A DNA stretch of 64,000 bases from Streptomyces sp. V3I8 (GCF_030817535.1 NZ_JAUSZL010000002.1:6696001-6760000), one strand, 5' to 3'. Positions 1 to 7,975 are shown, counted from the first letter of the stretch. Notes: a model not told the origin generated them from the letters alone. Made by a program: numbers and translations.

Positions 1-287
1 ACGGCCAGACCCAGGTTCGTCCACAGCAGCAGCAGCGGCCGGCGGCGGGTGCGGTCCGCGAGGGTGCCGAGGACGGGGCCGACCAGCGTGGGCGCCCAGA
101 GGGCGAAGACACAGAGGGCGGCCAGGCCGTCCGAGCCGGTCAGGTCCTTCACCCAGACCCCGGCCACCAGCCACATCGCCGACGTGCCGAACCCGGAGAC
201 CACGACACCCGCCAGGTACAGCCCCGCGTCGCGGTCGCCGAGGACGCGGCACACCGCCCGGGCCGGCCGCTTCGTGTGTTTCGTCAT
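1..287 (-). CDS. MFS transporter, N-terminal part (runs off window)
   Basis: The reverse strand opens with ATG at 285-287 and stays open to the window edge, giving about 95 residues. The protein begins with a short basic segment, followed by a membrane segment (roughly residues 22-45) and a second one ending in TLADRTRRRPLL. That string is the loop 2-3 signature of the major facilitator superfamily (G/T-x-L-A-D-R-x-x-R-R). The family exports drugs or metabolites by proton antiport. The substrate cannot be told from this fragment, and the C-terminal part lies outside the window. No neighbour here is co-directional and close enough to suggest an operon. Confidence 0.75.
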   Translation of the reverse strand, partial: MTKHTKRPARAVCRVLGDRDAGLYLAGVVVSGFGTSAMWLVAGVWVKDLTGSDGLAALCVFALWAPTLVGPVLGTLADRTRRRPLLLLWTNLGLA

Positions 288-376
288 GCCTGGTCATCGT
301 GCGGCTAAGGCCCCGGCCCCGGGATCGGGCGGATGCCGTAGGCGGCCGGCGGCACGGGGCCGGCCGGTGGAACCCT

Positions 377-700
377 CTAGGGCACCGTGACGACGAGTTT
401 GCCGCGGGGGTGGCCCTTCTCCAGGTGGCGGACGGCCTCCGGCACCCGGGCCAGCGGACAGGTGCGGTCCACGGGGGCGGTGAGCGTGCCCTTCTCGGCG
501 AGGTCCTTGAGGGTCAGGAGGTCCTCGCGGCGGGTGACGGCGACGAGGTTGCGCAGGTGCCGGCCGGTGAACGGGGAGAGCAGGACGGCCCGCAGGCCGC
601 GGGTCAGGCCGCCGAACAGGGCGGTTCCGCCCTCGCCGCCGACGATCACCAGGGTGCCGCGCGGGGCGAGGGCGCGGCGCAGGACGGGCACGACCCTCGA
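377..700 (-). pseudogene. C-terminal remnant of a zinc-type quinone oxidoreductase / alcohol dehydrogenase
   Basis: About 105 codons on the reverse strand read as the C-terminal end of the medium-chain dehydrogenase/reductase family. They include the strand ALAPRGTLVIVGGEGG from the NADPH-binding fold and the typical ending HPRGKLVVTVP. The N-terminal catalytic domain (GroES-like fold) and the Rossmann GxGxxG region are missing. The same frame continues upstream only as unrelated low-complexity sequence. The recognisable homology stops near 700, exactly where the next remnant begins on the other strand. I read it as a decayed, truncated gene. Confidence 0.7.
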
Positions 701-702
701 CC

Positions 703-1274
703 TAGGGCCCGCAGGCCCTGGTCGTGGCGCGCGTCGCGGACGCGGTGCGCGAGGACCGGCCGGCGGCCGCGACGCCGTGTCCGCAGTACGCGGTACGCCA
801 TCTGATCGGGCACCTGACCGGTCTCTCGGCGGCCTTCCGGGACGCCGGGCGCAAGGACCTCGGAGCCACCACGGACACCGCGCCCACGTCCGGCCTGCCG
901 GACCTGACACCGGGCTGGCGTACCGAACTGCCGAAGCTGCTGGACGAGTTGGCCGAGGCCTGGCGCGACCCGGCCGCGTGGACGGGGGAGACCCGCGCGG
1001 GGCGAGGGCGGTCGCGGTCGCGGGCGTCGTCGCCGCCGACGAACTCGTCGTGCACGGCTGGGACCTGGCCGTGGCGACGGGACAGGGGTACGTCCCCGAC
1101 GCGGCGGCCCTGGAGGCGGCGTACCGGATGCCGGCCGCGTCCGTCGGCGACCCGTCGCGCGGCAGCATCTTCGGCCCGGTGGTACCCGTACCGGAAGGCG
1201 CGCCCCTGCTGGACCGGGTGATCGGTCCGAGCAGGCGCGACCCGGGGTGGGGGCCCACCACCGGAGGCCGCTGA
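703..1274 (+). pseudogene. Frameshifted TIGR03086-type maleylpyruvate-isomerase-like gene
   Basis: Two plus-strand frames together spell one protein of the mycothiol-dependent maleylpyruvate isomerase / TIGR03086 metal-binding family. The first frame (to about 1000) gives TPCPQYAVRHLIGHLTGLS, with the family's metal-ligand helix and H-L-x-G motif. The second frame (about 995-1274) gives ADELVVHGWDLAVATGQ and ends with the characteristic DRVIGPSRRDPGW tail. The switch near position 1000 implies a small deletion, and the N-terminus is cut at the junction with the preceding remnant. Members of the family are DinB-like four-helix bundles, some using mycothiol. No working product is expected. Confidence 0.7.
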
Positions 1275-1278
1275 GGAC

Positions 1279-2391
1279 TCAGGACCCGGGCAGTTCCACG
1301 GTGACGCGAAGCCCGCCGGCGGGGCGCGGGGTGAGGGTGAGCGTTCCGTCGTGCGCGTGGGTGATGGTCTCGACGATCGCCAGGCCGAGGCCGACGCCCG
1401 GGTGGCCGGCGCGCACGCGTTCGGCGCCGCGCCGGAACGGTTCGGTGAGGGTGGCGGCGAGCTGCGGGGAGATGCTCCCGCCGGTGTTCTCGACGGTGAG
1501 CACCGCACCGCCGGGGCGGACGCCGGTGTCCACCCGCACGACGCCCCGTCCGGGCAGATTGTGGACGATCGCGTTCTGCACGAGGTTCGTGGTCAGCTGC
1601 AGGAGGAGCGCGCGCGATCCCGTCGTGAGCGCGATGTCGCCGCTGGTCCCGACACGCACGCCGTGCCTCTCCGCCAGGGGCAGGAGCGTCTCGGTGGCCT
1701 CCTCCGCCAGGAGGGACAGGTCGACGGGTTCCAGGGTGAAGGACCGCTGCTCGGCGCGGCTGAGCAGGAGCAGGGCCTCGGTGAGGTCGATCGCCCGGGT
1801 GTTGACGGCGTGCAGGCGGTCGATGATTTCGCCGGTGTCGTGGCCCGGGTCGGCGCGGGCCACCTCGAGGAGGGTCTTCGAGACCGCCAGCGGGGTGCGC
1901 AGCTCGTGCGAGGCGTTGGCGGCGAACCTCCGCTGTCCGGCCACATGCGCCTCCAGCCGTGCCAGCATCGTGTCGAAGGTGTCGGCGAGGTCGCGGAACT
2001 CGTCCCGGCGGCCCGGGAGTCGGATGCGGTGGGCGAGTGCTCCGGTCGAGGCCAGCCGGGTGGCGTCGGCGATGCGGGTCAGCGGGGCGAGCATCCGGCC
2101 GGCGAGGATCCACCCGCCGACGAGGCCGAACGCCAGCAGGAACACCAGCACCGCGGCCGCCCTCGGGGCGAAGACCCGCAGGAGGCCGGACCGGACGGGG
2201 AAGACCCCGTTCGTGCTGTTGTCGTCGGGGTTGATGAGCATCGCCCGGTCGGGGACGTACCGCAGGAGGAACAGCCACACCGCCGCCAGCAGCAGGACGC
2301 CGGCGAGCATGAGGAATCCGGCGTAGCTGAGGGTGAGCCTGGCGCGCACGCTCAGTCCCGGCGCCCTGTCCGGGCCTGTTCCGCTATCCAT
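1279..2391 (-). CDS. vanS: VanS-like sensor histidine kinase
   Basis: This is a 370-residue membrane histidine kinase. It has TM1 at about 21-44, a short extracytoplasmic loop at about 45-77 and TM2 at about 78-98. HAMP follows, then the H-box ASHELRTPL with His162 as phosphorylation site, an N-box (TTNLVQNAIVHN) and a G-box (GVGLGLAIVE). The SYAGFLMLAGVLLLAAVW and RYVPDRAMLI stretches match what I remember of S. coelicolor VanS. The ATG at 2389-2391 is preceded by GGAGGG, and the gene overlaps the regulator stop by 8 bases, so the two are translated together. VanS senses glycopeptides or cell-wall perturbation. The loop contains a variable DDNSTNG segment, so ligand specificity is open. Confidence 0.85.
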   Translation of the reverse strand: MDSGTGPDRAPGLSVRARLTLSYAGFLMLAGVLLLAAVWLFLLRYVPDRAMLINPDDNSTNGVFPVRSGLLRVFAPRAAAVLVFLLAFGLVGGWILAGRMLAPLTRIADATRLASTGALAHRIRLPGRRDEFRDLADTFDTMLARLEAHVAGQRRFAANASHELRTPLAVSKTLLEVARADPGHDTGEIIDRLHAVNTRAIDLTEALLLLSRAEQRSFTLEPVDLSLLAEEATETLLPLAERHGVRVGTSGDIALTTGSRALLLQLTTNLVQNAIVHNLPGRGVVRVDTGVRPGGAVLTVENTGGSISPQLAATLTEPFRRGAERVRAGHPGVGLGLAIVETITHAHDGTLTLTPRPAGGLRVTVELPGS

Positions 2392-3079
2392 GTCCGTCCC
2401 TCCGGTGCGGGGCCTCCGGCGGTGTGCCGATGCGGTAGCCGGCGCCGGGCACGGTGGTGACGATCCCGGGTTCGCCGAGCCGTTTGCGCAGCGCCGAGAC
2501 GGTGATGCGCACGGCGTTGGTGAACGGGTCGGCGTTCTCGTCCCACGCGCGTTCCAGCAGCTCCTCGGCGCTGACGACACCGCCCTCGGCGGCGACGAGG
2601 ACTTCGAGCACGGCGAACTGCTTCCTGGTCAGCGCGACGTAGCGGCCGTCGCGGTAGACCTCGCGGCGGAACGGGTCAAGACGCAGACCCGCGATCTCCC
2701 GCACGGGTGGCCTGCTGTGGGCGCGCCTGCGGTCGAGCGCTCTGAGCCTGAGCACGAGCTCCCGCAGTTCGAACGGTTTCGTGAGGTAGTCGTCGGCGCC
2801 GAGTGCGAACCCGGTGGCCTTGTCGTCGAGACGGTCGGCGGCGGTCAGCATGAGGATCGGCATGCCGCTGCCGGAGGCGACGATGCTCCTGGCGATCTCG
2901 TCGCCGGACGGTCCGGGGACGTCGCGGTCGAGGACGGCGATGTCGTAGGTGTTGACGCTCAGCAGTTCCAGCGCGGTCTCGCCGTCACCCGCGGTGTCCG
3001 CCGCGATCGCCGCCAGGCGCAGGCCGTCGCGGACGGCCTGCGCCATGAACGGTTCGTCCTCGACGATCAGCACACGCAT
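2384..3079 (-). CDS. vanR: VanR-like OmpR-family response regulator
   Basis: This 231-residue protein has a receiver domain (acidic pocket near E7/D8, phosphoacceptor D51, T79, K101 in YLTKPFE). An OmpR/PhoB winged-helix domain follows (RREVYRDGRYVALTRKQF through VSALRKRLGEP). The FRREVYRDGRYVALTRKQFA region and overall length match my memory of S. coelicolor VanR. VanR activates the van resistance genes in response to VanS. It is translated just before the kinase gene and divergently from the vanJ-like gene, 87 bases away. Two CGTATCG repeats 11 bases apart lie in that gap, a spacing typical of OmpR-type binding sites. Confidence 0.87.
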   Translation of the reverse strand: MRVLIVEDEPFMAQAVRDGLRLAAIAADTAGDGETALELLSVNTYDIAVLDRDVPGPSGDEIARSIVASGSGMPILMLTAADRLDDKATGFALGADDYLTKPFELRELVLRLRALDRRRAHSRPPVREIAGLRLDPFRREVYRDGRYVALTRKQFAVLEVLVAAEGGVVSAEELLERAWDENADPFTNAVRITVSALRKRLGEPGIVTTVPGAGYRIGTPPEAPHRRDGHG

Positions 3080-3102
3080 GTACGCGAGGCTACGAGCCCG
3101 CG

Positions 3103-3120
3103 CGTATCGGCGGCGTATCG
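3103..3120. promoter_or_regulatory. Candidate OmpR-type direct repeat between vanR and vanJ
   Basis: CGTATCG occurs at 3103-3109 and again at 3114-3120, one helical turn (11 bases) apart, in the 87-base divergent gap. OmpR-family dimers bind direct repeats with this spacing, so this is a plausible VanR-like target controlling both sides. This is inference from position and spacing only. Confidence 0.35.
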
Positions 3121-3166
3121 AAAACCGCAGACGCCGCGGCGACACGGGGCCGCCTTGACTGACGGC

Positions 3167-4282
3167 ATGACGTCGAAGTCCTCGCCCTCCTCGTCCTCCG
3201 CGACATCCTCCACCCCGGCCTCCACCCCGGCCTCCGCGTACGGGGCCGTCCGGGACGCCGGCTCCGGTGACCGGCGTGCGCGCGTCCGCCGGGCGCTCCG
3301 CGGCCGGCCCCGGCCGAAGCCCTGGAAGCGCGGTCCGGTGCTCGCGGCGTCGGCGCTGCTGCTCGGCCTGGTCATGCTGCTGCACGCGTCGATCCCGAAC
3401 CGGGCCGGGAACCTCGGCAGCCTGGTGGAGACCTTCCTGCCCTGGTTCGGCCTGTTCATCCCGGTGCTGCTGGCCGGGGCCCTGTGGCGCCGCTCGGCCT
3501 GCGCGGTGGCCGCGCTGCTGCTGCCCGTCACGGTGTGGCTGAACCTCTTCGGCGGGCTGCTCACCGACCGGTCCGACGGGGACGGCGACCTCACCGTGGC
3601 CACCCACAACGTCGGCGCCGGCAACCCCGACCCGGCCGGCACCGCCCGCGACCTGGCCGCCCTGGGCGCGGACGTGCTGGCGCTGGAGGAGCTGACCCCC
3701 GAGGCCCGGGGCGCGTACGAGGAAGGGCTCGCCGGGGCCTATCCGCACCACGTGGTGCTGGGCACGGTCGGGGTGTGGAGCAGGCTGCCGCTGTCGGACA
3801 CCCGGCCGGTCGACATCGCGACGGACGTCGGGCCCCTGGCGGACACCGGGGCGGCCGGCGTCACGACGGCCGACAACCGGGCGCTGCGCACCACGGTGGC
3901 CACGGACCACGGGCCGCTGGCGGTGTACGTGGCCCACCTGGGATCCGCCCGGGTGAACCCCAGGGCGGGCTTCTGGACGGACACGCGGGACAGGAACGCG
4001 CGGGCGCTCGGCGAGGCCGTCGCCGCCGAGCGGAACGGGCGGGTGGTGCTCCTCGGCGACCTGAACGGCACCATGGACGACCGCGCGTTCGACGGCATCA
4101 CCGCACGGCTGCGTTCCGCCCAGGAGACGGCCGGGGACGGCTTCGGCTTCACCTGGCCGGCGGGGTTCCCGGTGGCACGGATCGACCACGTCCTGGTCCG
4201 CGGCGTGCGGGCGGAGAGCTCGCGGGTGCTGCCGGCCACCGGCAGCGACCACCTGCCGGTGGCCGCCGGCATCAGCTGGTAG
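3167..4282 (+). CDS. vanJ: VanJ-like membrane-anchored endonuclease/exonuclease/phosphatase-fold hydrolase
   Basis: The product has 371 residues. A Ser/Thr/Pro-rich and basic cytoplasmic head is followed by three membrane segments (about 57-75, 90-107 and 109-130). The rest is an EEP-fold hydrolase domain: THN at about 146-148, the LEEL acidic site near 173-176, GDLNG, and the terminal GSDHLP motif near 359-364. The topology places the catalytic domain outside. S. coelicolor VanJ has this architecture and is known to confer teicoplanin resistance, probably by acting on a lipid-linked wall intermediate. No vanK, vanH, vanA or vanX lies beside it here. The ATG at 3167 is chosen; a TTG at 3155 in the same frame is an alternative start. 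Confidence 0.82.
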   Translation: MTSKSSPSSSSATSSTPASTPASAYGAVRDAGSGDRRARVRRALRGRPRPKPWKRGPVLAASALLLGLVMLLHASIPNRAGNLGSLVETFLPWFGLFIPVLLAGALWRRSACAVAALLLPVTVWLNLFGGLLTDRSDGDGDLTVATHNVGAGNPDPAGTARDLAALGADVLALEELTPEARGAYEEGLAGAYPHHVVLGTVGVWSRLPLSDTRPVDIATDVGPLADTGAAGVTTADNRALRTTVATDHGPLAVYVAHLGSARVNPRAGFWTDTRDRNARALGEAVAAERNGRVVLLGDLNGTMDDRAFDGITARLRSAQETAGDGFGFTWPAGFPVARIDHVLVRGVRAESSRVLPATGSDHLPVAAGISW

Positions 4283-4296
4283 GCACCGGACACACG

Positions 4297-4325
4297 GCCG
4301 CCGGCCGCCGGCGGCAACTTCTTTT
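4297..4325 (+). terminator. Intrinsic terminator after vanJ
   Basis: GCCGCCGG (4297-4304) and CCGGCGGC (4308-4315) form an 8-bp stem with a 3-base loop, followed by a T-rich run (AACTTCTTTT). It lies 14 bases after the vanJ stop codon. Confidence 0.6.
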
Positions 4326-4335
4326 GTCGGAAGCA

Positions 4336-4364
4336 TTGACGAAACACAGGGGTGCTTCTAGCTT
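4336..4364 (+). promoter_or_regulatory. Sigma-70-like promoter for the GntR/sugar-acid operon
   Basis: TTGACG (4336-4341) and TAGCTT (4359-4364) are separated by exactly 17 bases, upstream of the GntR gene. The distance to the first start codon leaves about 95 bases of leader that contain a palindrome and a direct repeat. Confidence 0.5.
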
Positions 4365-4383
4365 CGTCGCGTCGTACTTCGTA

Positions 4384-4427
4384 CGTCATATATGAGACGC
4401 GATACGCGAGATCAGATACGCGAGATC
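4384..4427. promoter_or_regulatory. Candidate GntR operator: palindrome plus 14-bp-spaced direct repeat
   Basis: CGTCATATATGAGACG (4384-4399) is an imperfect palindrome centred on CATATATG. GATACGCGAGATC follows at 4401-4413 and again at 4415-4427. The cluster sits just downstream of the promoter and before the GntR gene. FCD-subfamily GntR proteins usually bind short AT-centred palindromes in their own promoter, so autoregulation is likely but unproven. Confidence 0.45.
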
Positions 4428-4464
4428 CCGTTCCCCGGGGTCCCCGTACCACCGAGAGGCGCGC

Positions 4465-5121
4465 ATGACCTCTGTGCCCACGCCGATCCCCTCCCGCACG
4501 CAGTTCGTGCAGGACGGGATCAAACACCGCATCCTCACCGGACAGCTCACCCCGGGACAGGCCTTGGTCGAGACCGAGCTCGCCGCACAGTTCGGGGTGT
4601 CCAAGACCCCGGTGCGCGAGGCGCTCAAGACCCTGGCCGGCACCGGACTCGTCGTGATGAACCAGTACAAGGGCGTCACGGTGCGCATGGTGGACGCGGA
4701 CATGGCGCGCGAGGTGTACGACGTACGGCTGCTGCTCGAACCGGAGGCGCTGCGGCGCTCGGTGCGGCGAGGCGCCTCCCTCGACACGGCGCGCGAGGCG
4801 CTCGAACGCGCCGACAACGCCACCGACACCGCACAACGCTCCCTCGCCAACCGCGAGTTCCACCGCTCCCTGTACGTCCGCTGCGGCAACCCGCTGCTCG
4901 GCCGGATGCTCGACGAGGTCCGGGACCAGGCCGCCCTGGTCTCCGCGGTCGCCTGGGCGGCCGACCCGTCCTGGGAGCGCGAGGCCACCGAGCACCGGGA
5001 GATCCTGCGGCTCGCCCTCGGCGGTGACTCGGACGGCGCGGCGCGCGCCCTGCACTCGCACATCGCCTCGTTCGTGCAACGGGCCTTCCCCGAGGCCCAG
5101 GGAAAGGGTGAGCAGGAATGA
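4465..5121 (+). CDS. GntR-family regulator (FCD/FadR subfamily)
   Basis: The 218-residue protein has an N-terminal winged helix (about 15-75; LVETELAAQFGVSKTPVREALKTL is the classical GntR recognition helix region). An all-helical FCD effector domain follows, with EFHRSLY and EHREILRLAL providing the conserved Asp/His metal-site positions. FCD regulators bind carboxylates or sugar acids. The gene starts at ATG 4465 and its stop overlaps the next ATG (ATGA). It is therefore translated with a DapA-type enzyme and an IlvD-type dehydratase, and a sugar-acid intermediate is the likely inducer. It is probably a repressor of its own operon. Confidence 0.88.
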   Translation: MTSVPTPIPSRTQFVQDGIKHRILTGQLTPGQALVETELAAQFGVSKTPVREALKTLAGTGLVVMNQYKGVTVRMVDADMAREVYDVRLLLEPEALRRSVRRGASLDTAREALERADNATDTAQRSLANREFHRSLYVRCGNPLLGRMLDEVRDQAALVSAVAWAADPSWEREATEHREILRLALGGDSDGAARALHSHIASFVQRAFPEAQGKGEQE

Positions 5122-6035
5122 CCGCGACCACGACCACGTTCGAGGCCCAGCGGGCCGCCCTCGCCGACGTGGTGGCGATCCCCGTGACCCCCTTCGCGGC
5201 GGACGGCTCCATCGACCAGGACGTCCACCGCCTCCTGCTGCGCCGGGCCCTCGACGCCGGCGTACGCATCGTCACGCCGAACGGCAACACCGGCGAGTTC
5301 TACGCCCTCGGCCCCGAGGAGCGGCGCCTGGTCACGGAGCTGACCGTCGACGAGGCGCGGGGCCGGGCCACCGTGCTGGCCGGGGTCGGGCACGACCTGC
5401 CGACCGCCGTCGCCTCCGCCCGCCACGCCCGCGACCTCGGCGCGCAGATGGTGATGGTCCACCAGCCCGTGCACCCGTACGTCTCCGAGGACGGCTGGGT
5501 CGACTACCACCGGGCGATCGCGGAGGCCGTGCCCGAACTGGGCGTCGTCCCCTACATCCGCAACGCGGTGCTCGCCGGCGCCCGGCTCGCCGAACTGGCC
5601 GACGCCTGCCCGAACGTCATCGGCGTGAAGTACGCGGTGCCGGACGCCTCCCGCTTCGCCGCGTTCGCCCGGGACGCCGGGCTGGAGCGCTTCGTGTGGG
5701 TGGCCGGCCTCGCGGAGCCGTACGCGCCCTCCTACTTCTCGGCGGGCGCGACCGGCTTCACCTCCGGCCTGGTGAACGTGGCCCCGGCCGTCTCGCTGAA
5801 CATGATCGAGGCGCTGCGCTCCGGCGACTACGCGGGCGCCATGAAGGTCTGGGAGCAGATCCGCCGCTTCGAGGAACTGCGCGGGGCCAACAACTCCGCC
5901 AACAACGTGACGGTGGTGAAGGAGGCCCTGGCCTCGCTGGGCCTGTGCCGCCGCGACGTCCGCCCGCCGAGCCGTCAGCTCCCCGAGTCCGAACGCGCCG
6001 AGATCGCCGCCATCGCAGCGGGGTGGTCCGTATGA
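5118..6035 (+). CDS. DapA/NAL-superfamily 2-keto-3-deoxy sugar-acid aldolase or dehydratase
   Basis: This 305-residue TIM-barrel enzyme belongs to the dihydrodipicolinate synthase superfamily. The Schiff-base lysine is K171 in GVKYAV, and the catalytic tyrosine is probably Y146 in VVPYIRN. The NGNTGEFYAL loop replaces the GTTGE of true DapA. That favours a member acting on 2-keto-3-deoxy or 5-keto-4-deoxy sugar acids, either as an aldolase or as a KdgD/2-keto-3-deoxyarabinonate dehydratase giving 2-oxoglutarate semialdehyde. It overlaps both neighbours by 4 bases and directly precedes a sugar-acid dehydratase, whose product would be its substrate. Pentonate versus uronate origin cannot be decided from sequence. 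Confidence 0.83.
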   Translation: MTATTTTFEAQRAALADVVAIPVTPFAADGSIDQDVHRLLLRRALDAGVRIVTPNGNTGEFYALGPEERRLVTELTVDEARGRATVLAGVGHDLPTAVASARHARDLGAQMVMVHQPVHPYVSEDGWVDYHRAIAEAVPELGVVPYIRNAVLAGARLAELADACPNVIGVKYAVPDASRFAAFARDAGLERFVWVAGLAEPYAPSYFSAGATGFTSGLVNVAPAVSLNMIEALRSGDYAGAMKVWEQIRRFEELRGANNSANNVTVVKEALASLGLCRRDVRPPSRQLPESERAEIAAIAAGWSV

Positions 6036-7798
6036 CCGGCGGGCACACCACCGGAGCCGCCGGCGGGAACGACGCCCCGGACGCGCCGAGGCAGTTGCGC
6101 AGCCACCAGTGGTACGGAACCGAGGGGTTGCGCTCCTTCAGCCACCGCGCCCGCACCCGCCAGCTCGGCTACCTCCCCGAGGAGCACCTCGGCAAGCCGG
6201 TCATCGCCATCCTCAACACCTGGTCCGACATCAACCCCTGCCACGTCCACCTGCGCGACCGTGCCCAGGCGGTCAAGCGGGGCGTGTGGCAGGCCGGCGG
6301 CTTCCCGCTGGAGTTCCCGGTGTCGACGCTGAGCGAGACCTTCCAGAAGCCCACCCCGATGCTCTACCGCAACATGCTCGCGATGGAGACCGAGGAGCTG
6401 CTGCGGTCCTACCCCGTGGACGGGGCCGTCCTGATGGGCGGCTGCGACAAGTCCACGCCCGCGCTGCTCATGGGCGCCGCGTCCGTCGACCTGCCGACCG
6501 TGTTCGTGCCGGCCGGCCCCATGCTGCCCGGCCACTGGCGCGACCAGGTGCTGGGCTCCGGCACCGACATGTGGAAGTACTGGGACGACAAGCGCGCCGG
6601 CCTCATCGGCGACTGCGAGATGACCGAACTGGAGAGCGGGCTCGCGCGTTCCCCCGGGCACTGCATGACCATGGGGACGGCGTCCACGCTCACCGCGGCC
6701 GCCGAGGCGCTCGGCGTCACCGTGCCCGGCGCGTCCAGCATCCCCGCCGTCGACTCCGGGCACGACCGGATGGCGGCGGCCTCGGGGCTCAGGATCGTCG
6801 AACTGGTCCGCAGGGACCGCAGGTTGTCCGACATCCTCACCCAGGAGGCCTTCGAGGACGCCGTGACGACCGTCCTCGGGCTCGGCGGCTCCACCAACGC
6901 CGTGATCCACCTCATCGCCATGGCGGGACGCGCCGGCGCCCGGCTCACCCTCGACGACTTCGACCGCATCGCCCGTACGGTGCCGGTCCTGGCGAACGTA
7001 CGGCCCGGCGGCCGCAGGTACCTCATGGAGGACTTCCACTTCGCCGGCGGTCTGCCCGGGTTCCTGTCGCGGATCACCGACCTGCTGCACCTGGACCGGC
7101 CGACCGTCTCCCACGACACCCTGCGCGAGCAGCTCGCCGGCGCGCGGGTGCACGACGACGACGTCATCCGCACCCGTGACAACCCCGTCGCCGACGAGGG
7201 GGGCGTCGCCGTCCTGCGCGGCAACCTCTGCCCCGACGGCGCGGTCATCAAGCACATCGCCGCCGAGCCGCACCTGCTCCAGCACACCGGCCCCGCGGTC
7301 GTCTTCGACGACTACCGGACCATGCAGGCGACCATCAACGACCCGGAGCTGGGCATCACCGCCGACACCGTGCTGGTGCTGCGCAACGCGGGCCCCAAGG
7401 GCGGCCCGGGCATGCCCGAGTACGGGATGCTGCCGATCCCCGACCACCTGCTCAAGCAGGGGGTACGGGACATGGTGCGGATCTCCGACGCCCGGATGAG
7501 CGGCACGAGTTACGGCGCGTGCGTGCTGCACGTGGCACCCGAGTCGTACATCGGCGGCCCGCTCGCCCTGGTCCGCACCGGCGACACCATCACGCTCGAC
7601 GTCGAGGCGCGGACCCTGCGGCTCAACGTGGACGACGACGAACTGGCGCGGCGCCGGGCGCGGTGGACCGCGCCGCCCGAGCGCTACGAGCGCGGCTACG
7701 GCGCGCTCTACAACGAACAGATCACCCAGGCCGACAGCGGCTGCGACTTCGCCTTCCTGGCCCGGCCGGGCAAGGTGCCGGACCCGTACGCGGGCTGA
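6032..7798 (+). CDS. IlvD/Edd-family sugar-acid dehydratase (L-arabinonate dehydratase-like)
   Basis: The product has 588 residues and belongs to the [2Fe-2S] IlvD/EDD dehydratase family. Candidate cluster cysteines are C70 (DINPCHVH), C138 (GGCDKSTPA) and C211 (PGHCMTMGTAST). Their spacing of 68 and 73 residues equals what I recall for R. leguminosarum L-arabinonate dehydratase. GDCEMTE near 193-199 and the C-terminal DARMSGTSYGACVLHVAPE are also family hallmarks. Reaction: aldonate to 2-keto-3-deoxyaldonate plus water. The ATG overlaps the preceding stop (ATGA). Together with the DapA-type gene it forms a two-step non-phosphorylative sugar-acid route. It is not the branched-chain amino-acid enzyme, given this context and its sugar-acid-type motifs. 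Confidence 0.87.
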   Translation: MTGGHTTGAAGGNDAPDAPRQLRSHQWYGTEGLRSFSHRARTRQLGYLPEEHLGKPVIAILNTWSDINPCHVHLRDRAQAVKRGVWQAGGFPLEFPVSTLSETFQKPTPMLYRNMLAMETEELLRSYPVDGAVLMGGCDKSTPALLMGAASVDLPTVFVPAGPMLPGHWRDQVLGSGTDMWKYWDDKRAGLIGDCEMTELESGLARSPGHCMTMGTASTLTAAAEALGVTVPGASSIPAVDSGHDRMAAASGLRIVELVRRDRRLSDILTQEAFEDAVTTVLGLGGSTNAVIHLIAMAGRAGARLTLDDFDRIARTVPVLANVRPGGRRYLMEDFHFAGGLPGFLSRITDLLHLDRPTVSHDTLREQLAGARVHDDDVIRTRDNPVADEGGVAVLRGNLCPDGAVIKHIAAEPHLLQHTGPAVVFDDYRTMQATINDPELGITADTVLVLRNAGPKGGPGMPEYGMLPIPDHLLKQGVRDMVRISDARMSGTSYGACVLHVAPESYIGGPLALVRTGDTITLDVEARTLRLNVDDDELARRRARWTAPPERYERGYGALYNEQITQADSGCDFAFLARPGKVPDPYAG

Positions 7799-7902
7799 CC
7801 CGCACCGCCCGCACGGCCTCGCACCGCCCGTACCGCTTTTCGGAGCACCCGCACCACCCCGCAGCCGCGCACCTCGCGGCAGGGACCCGGCACACCGTAC
7901 GT

Positions 7903-7916
7903 GAAAGCGCTTGCCA
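7903..7916. promoter_or_regulatory. LacI-family-type operator before the sugar ABC permease genes
   Basis: GAAAGCGCTTGCCA contains the core AAGCGCTT typical of LacI/GalR-family sites, 60 bases before the permease start. A perfect relative occurs at 13481-13492. No LacI gene is present in the window. The remainder of 7799-7975 shows only CG-rich direct repeats. Confidence 0.5.
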
Positions 7917-7975
7917 TCAAGATCGCGCGCCCGTACCACCGGCTCGACCCGCACACCCGAGAACGGAGAACAGTC

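Noticed and set aside
377..2278. Long minus-strand frame of 633 codons across the remnant and the kinase gene
   Set aside because: Only its last 105 codons resemble a protein family; the rest is the shadow of other genes, with Arg/Pro-rich composition.
2333..3166. Upstream extension of the vanJ frame over the vanR gene
   Set aside because: It is antisense to the response regulator, has no family motifs, and the ATG at 3167 fits VanJ architecture.
7901..7975. Extended N-terminus of the first permease from GTG 7901
   Set aside because: The GTG lies in the operator and has no ribosome site, whereas ATG 7976 has ACGGAGAA ahead.
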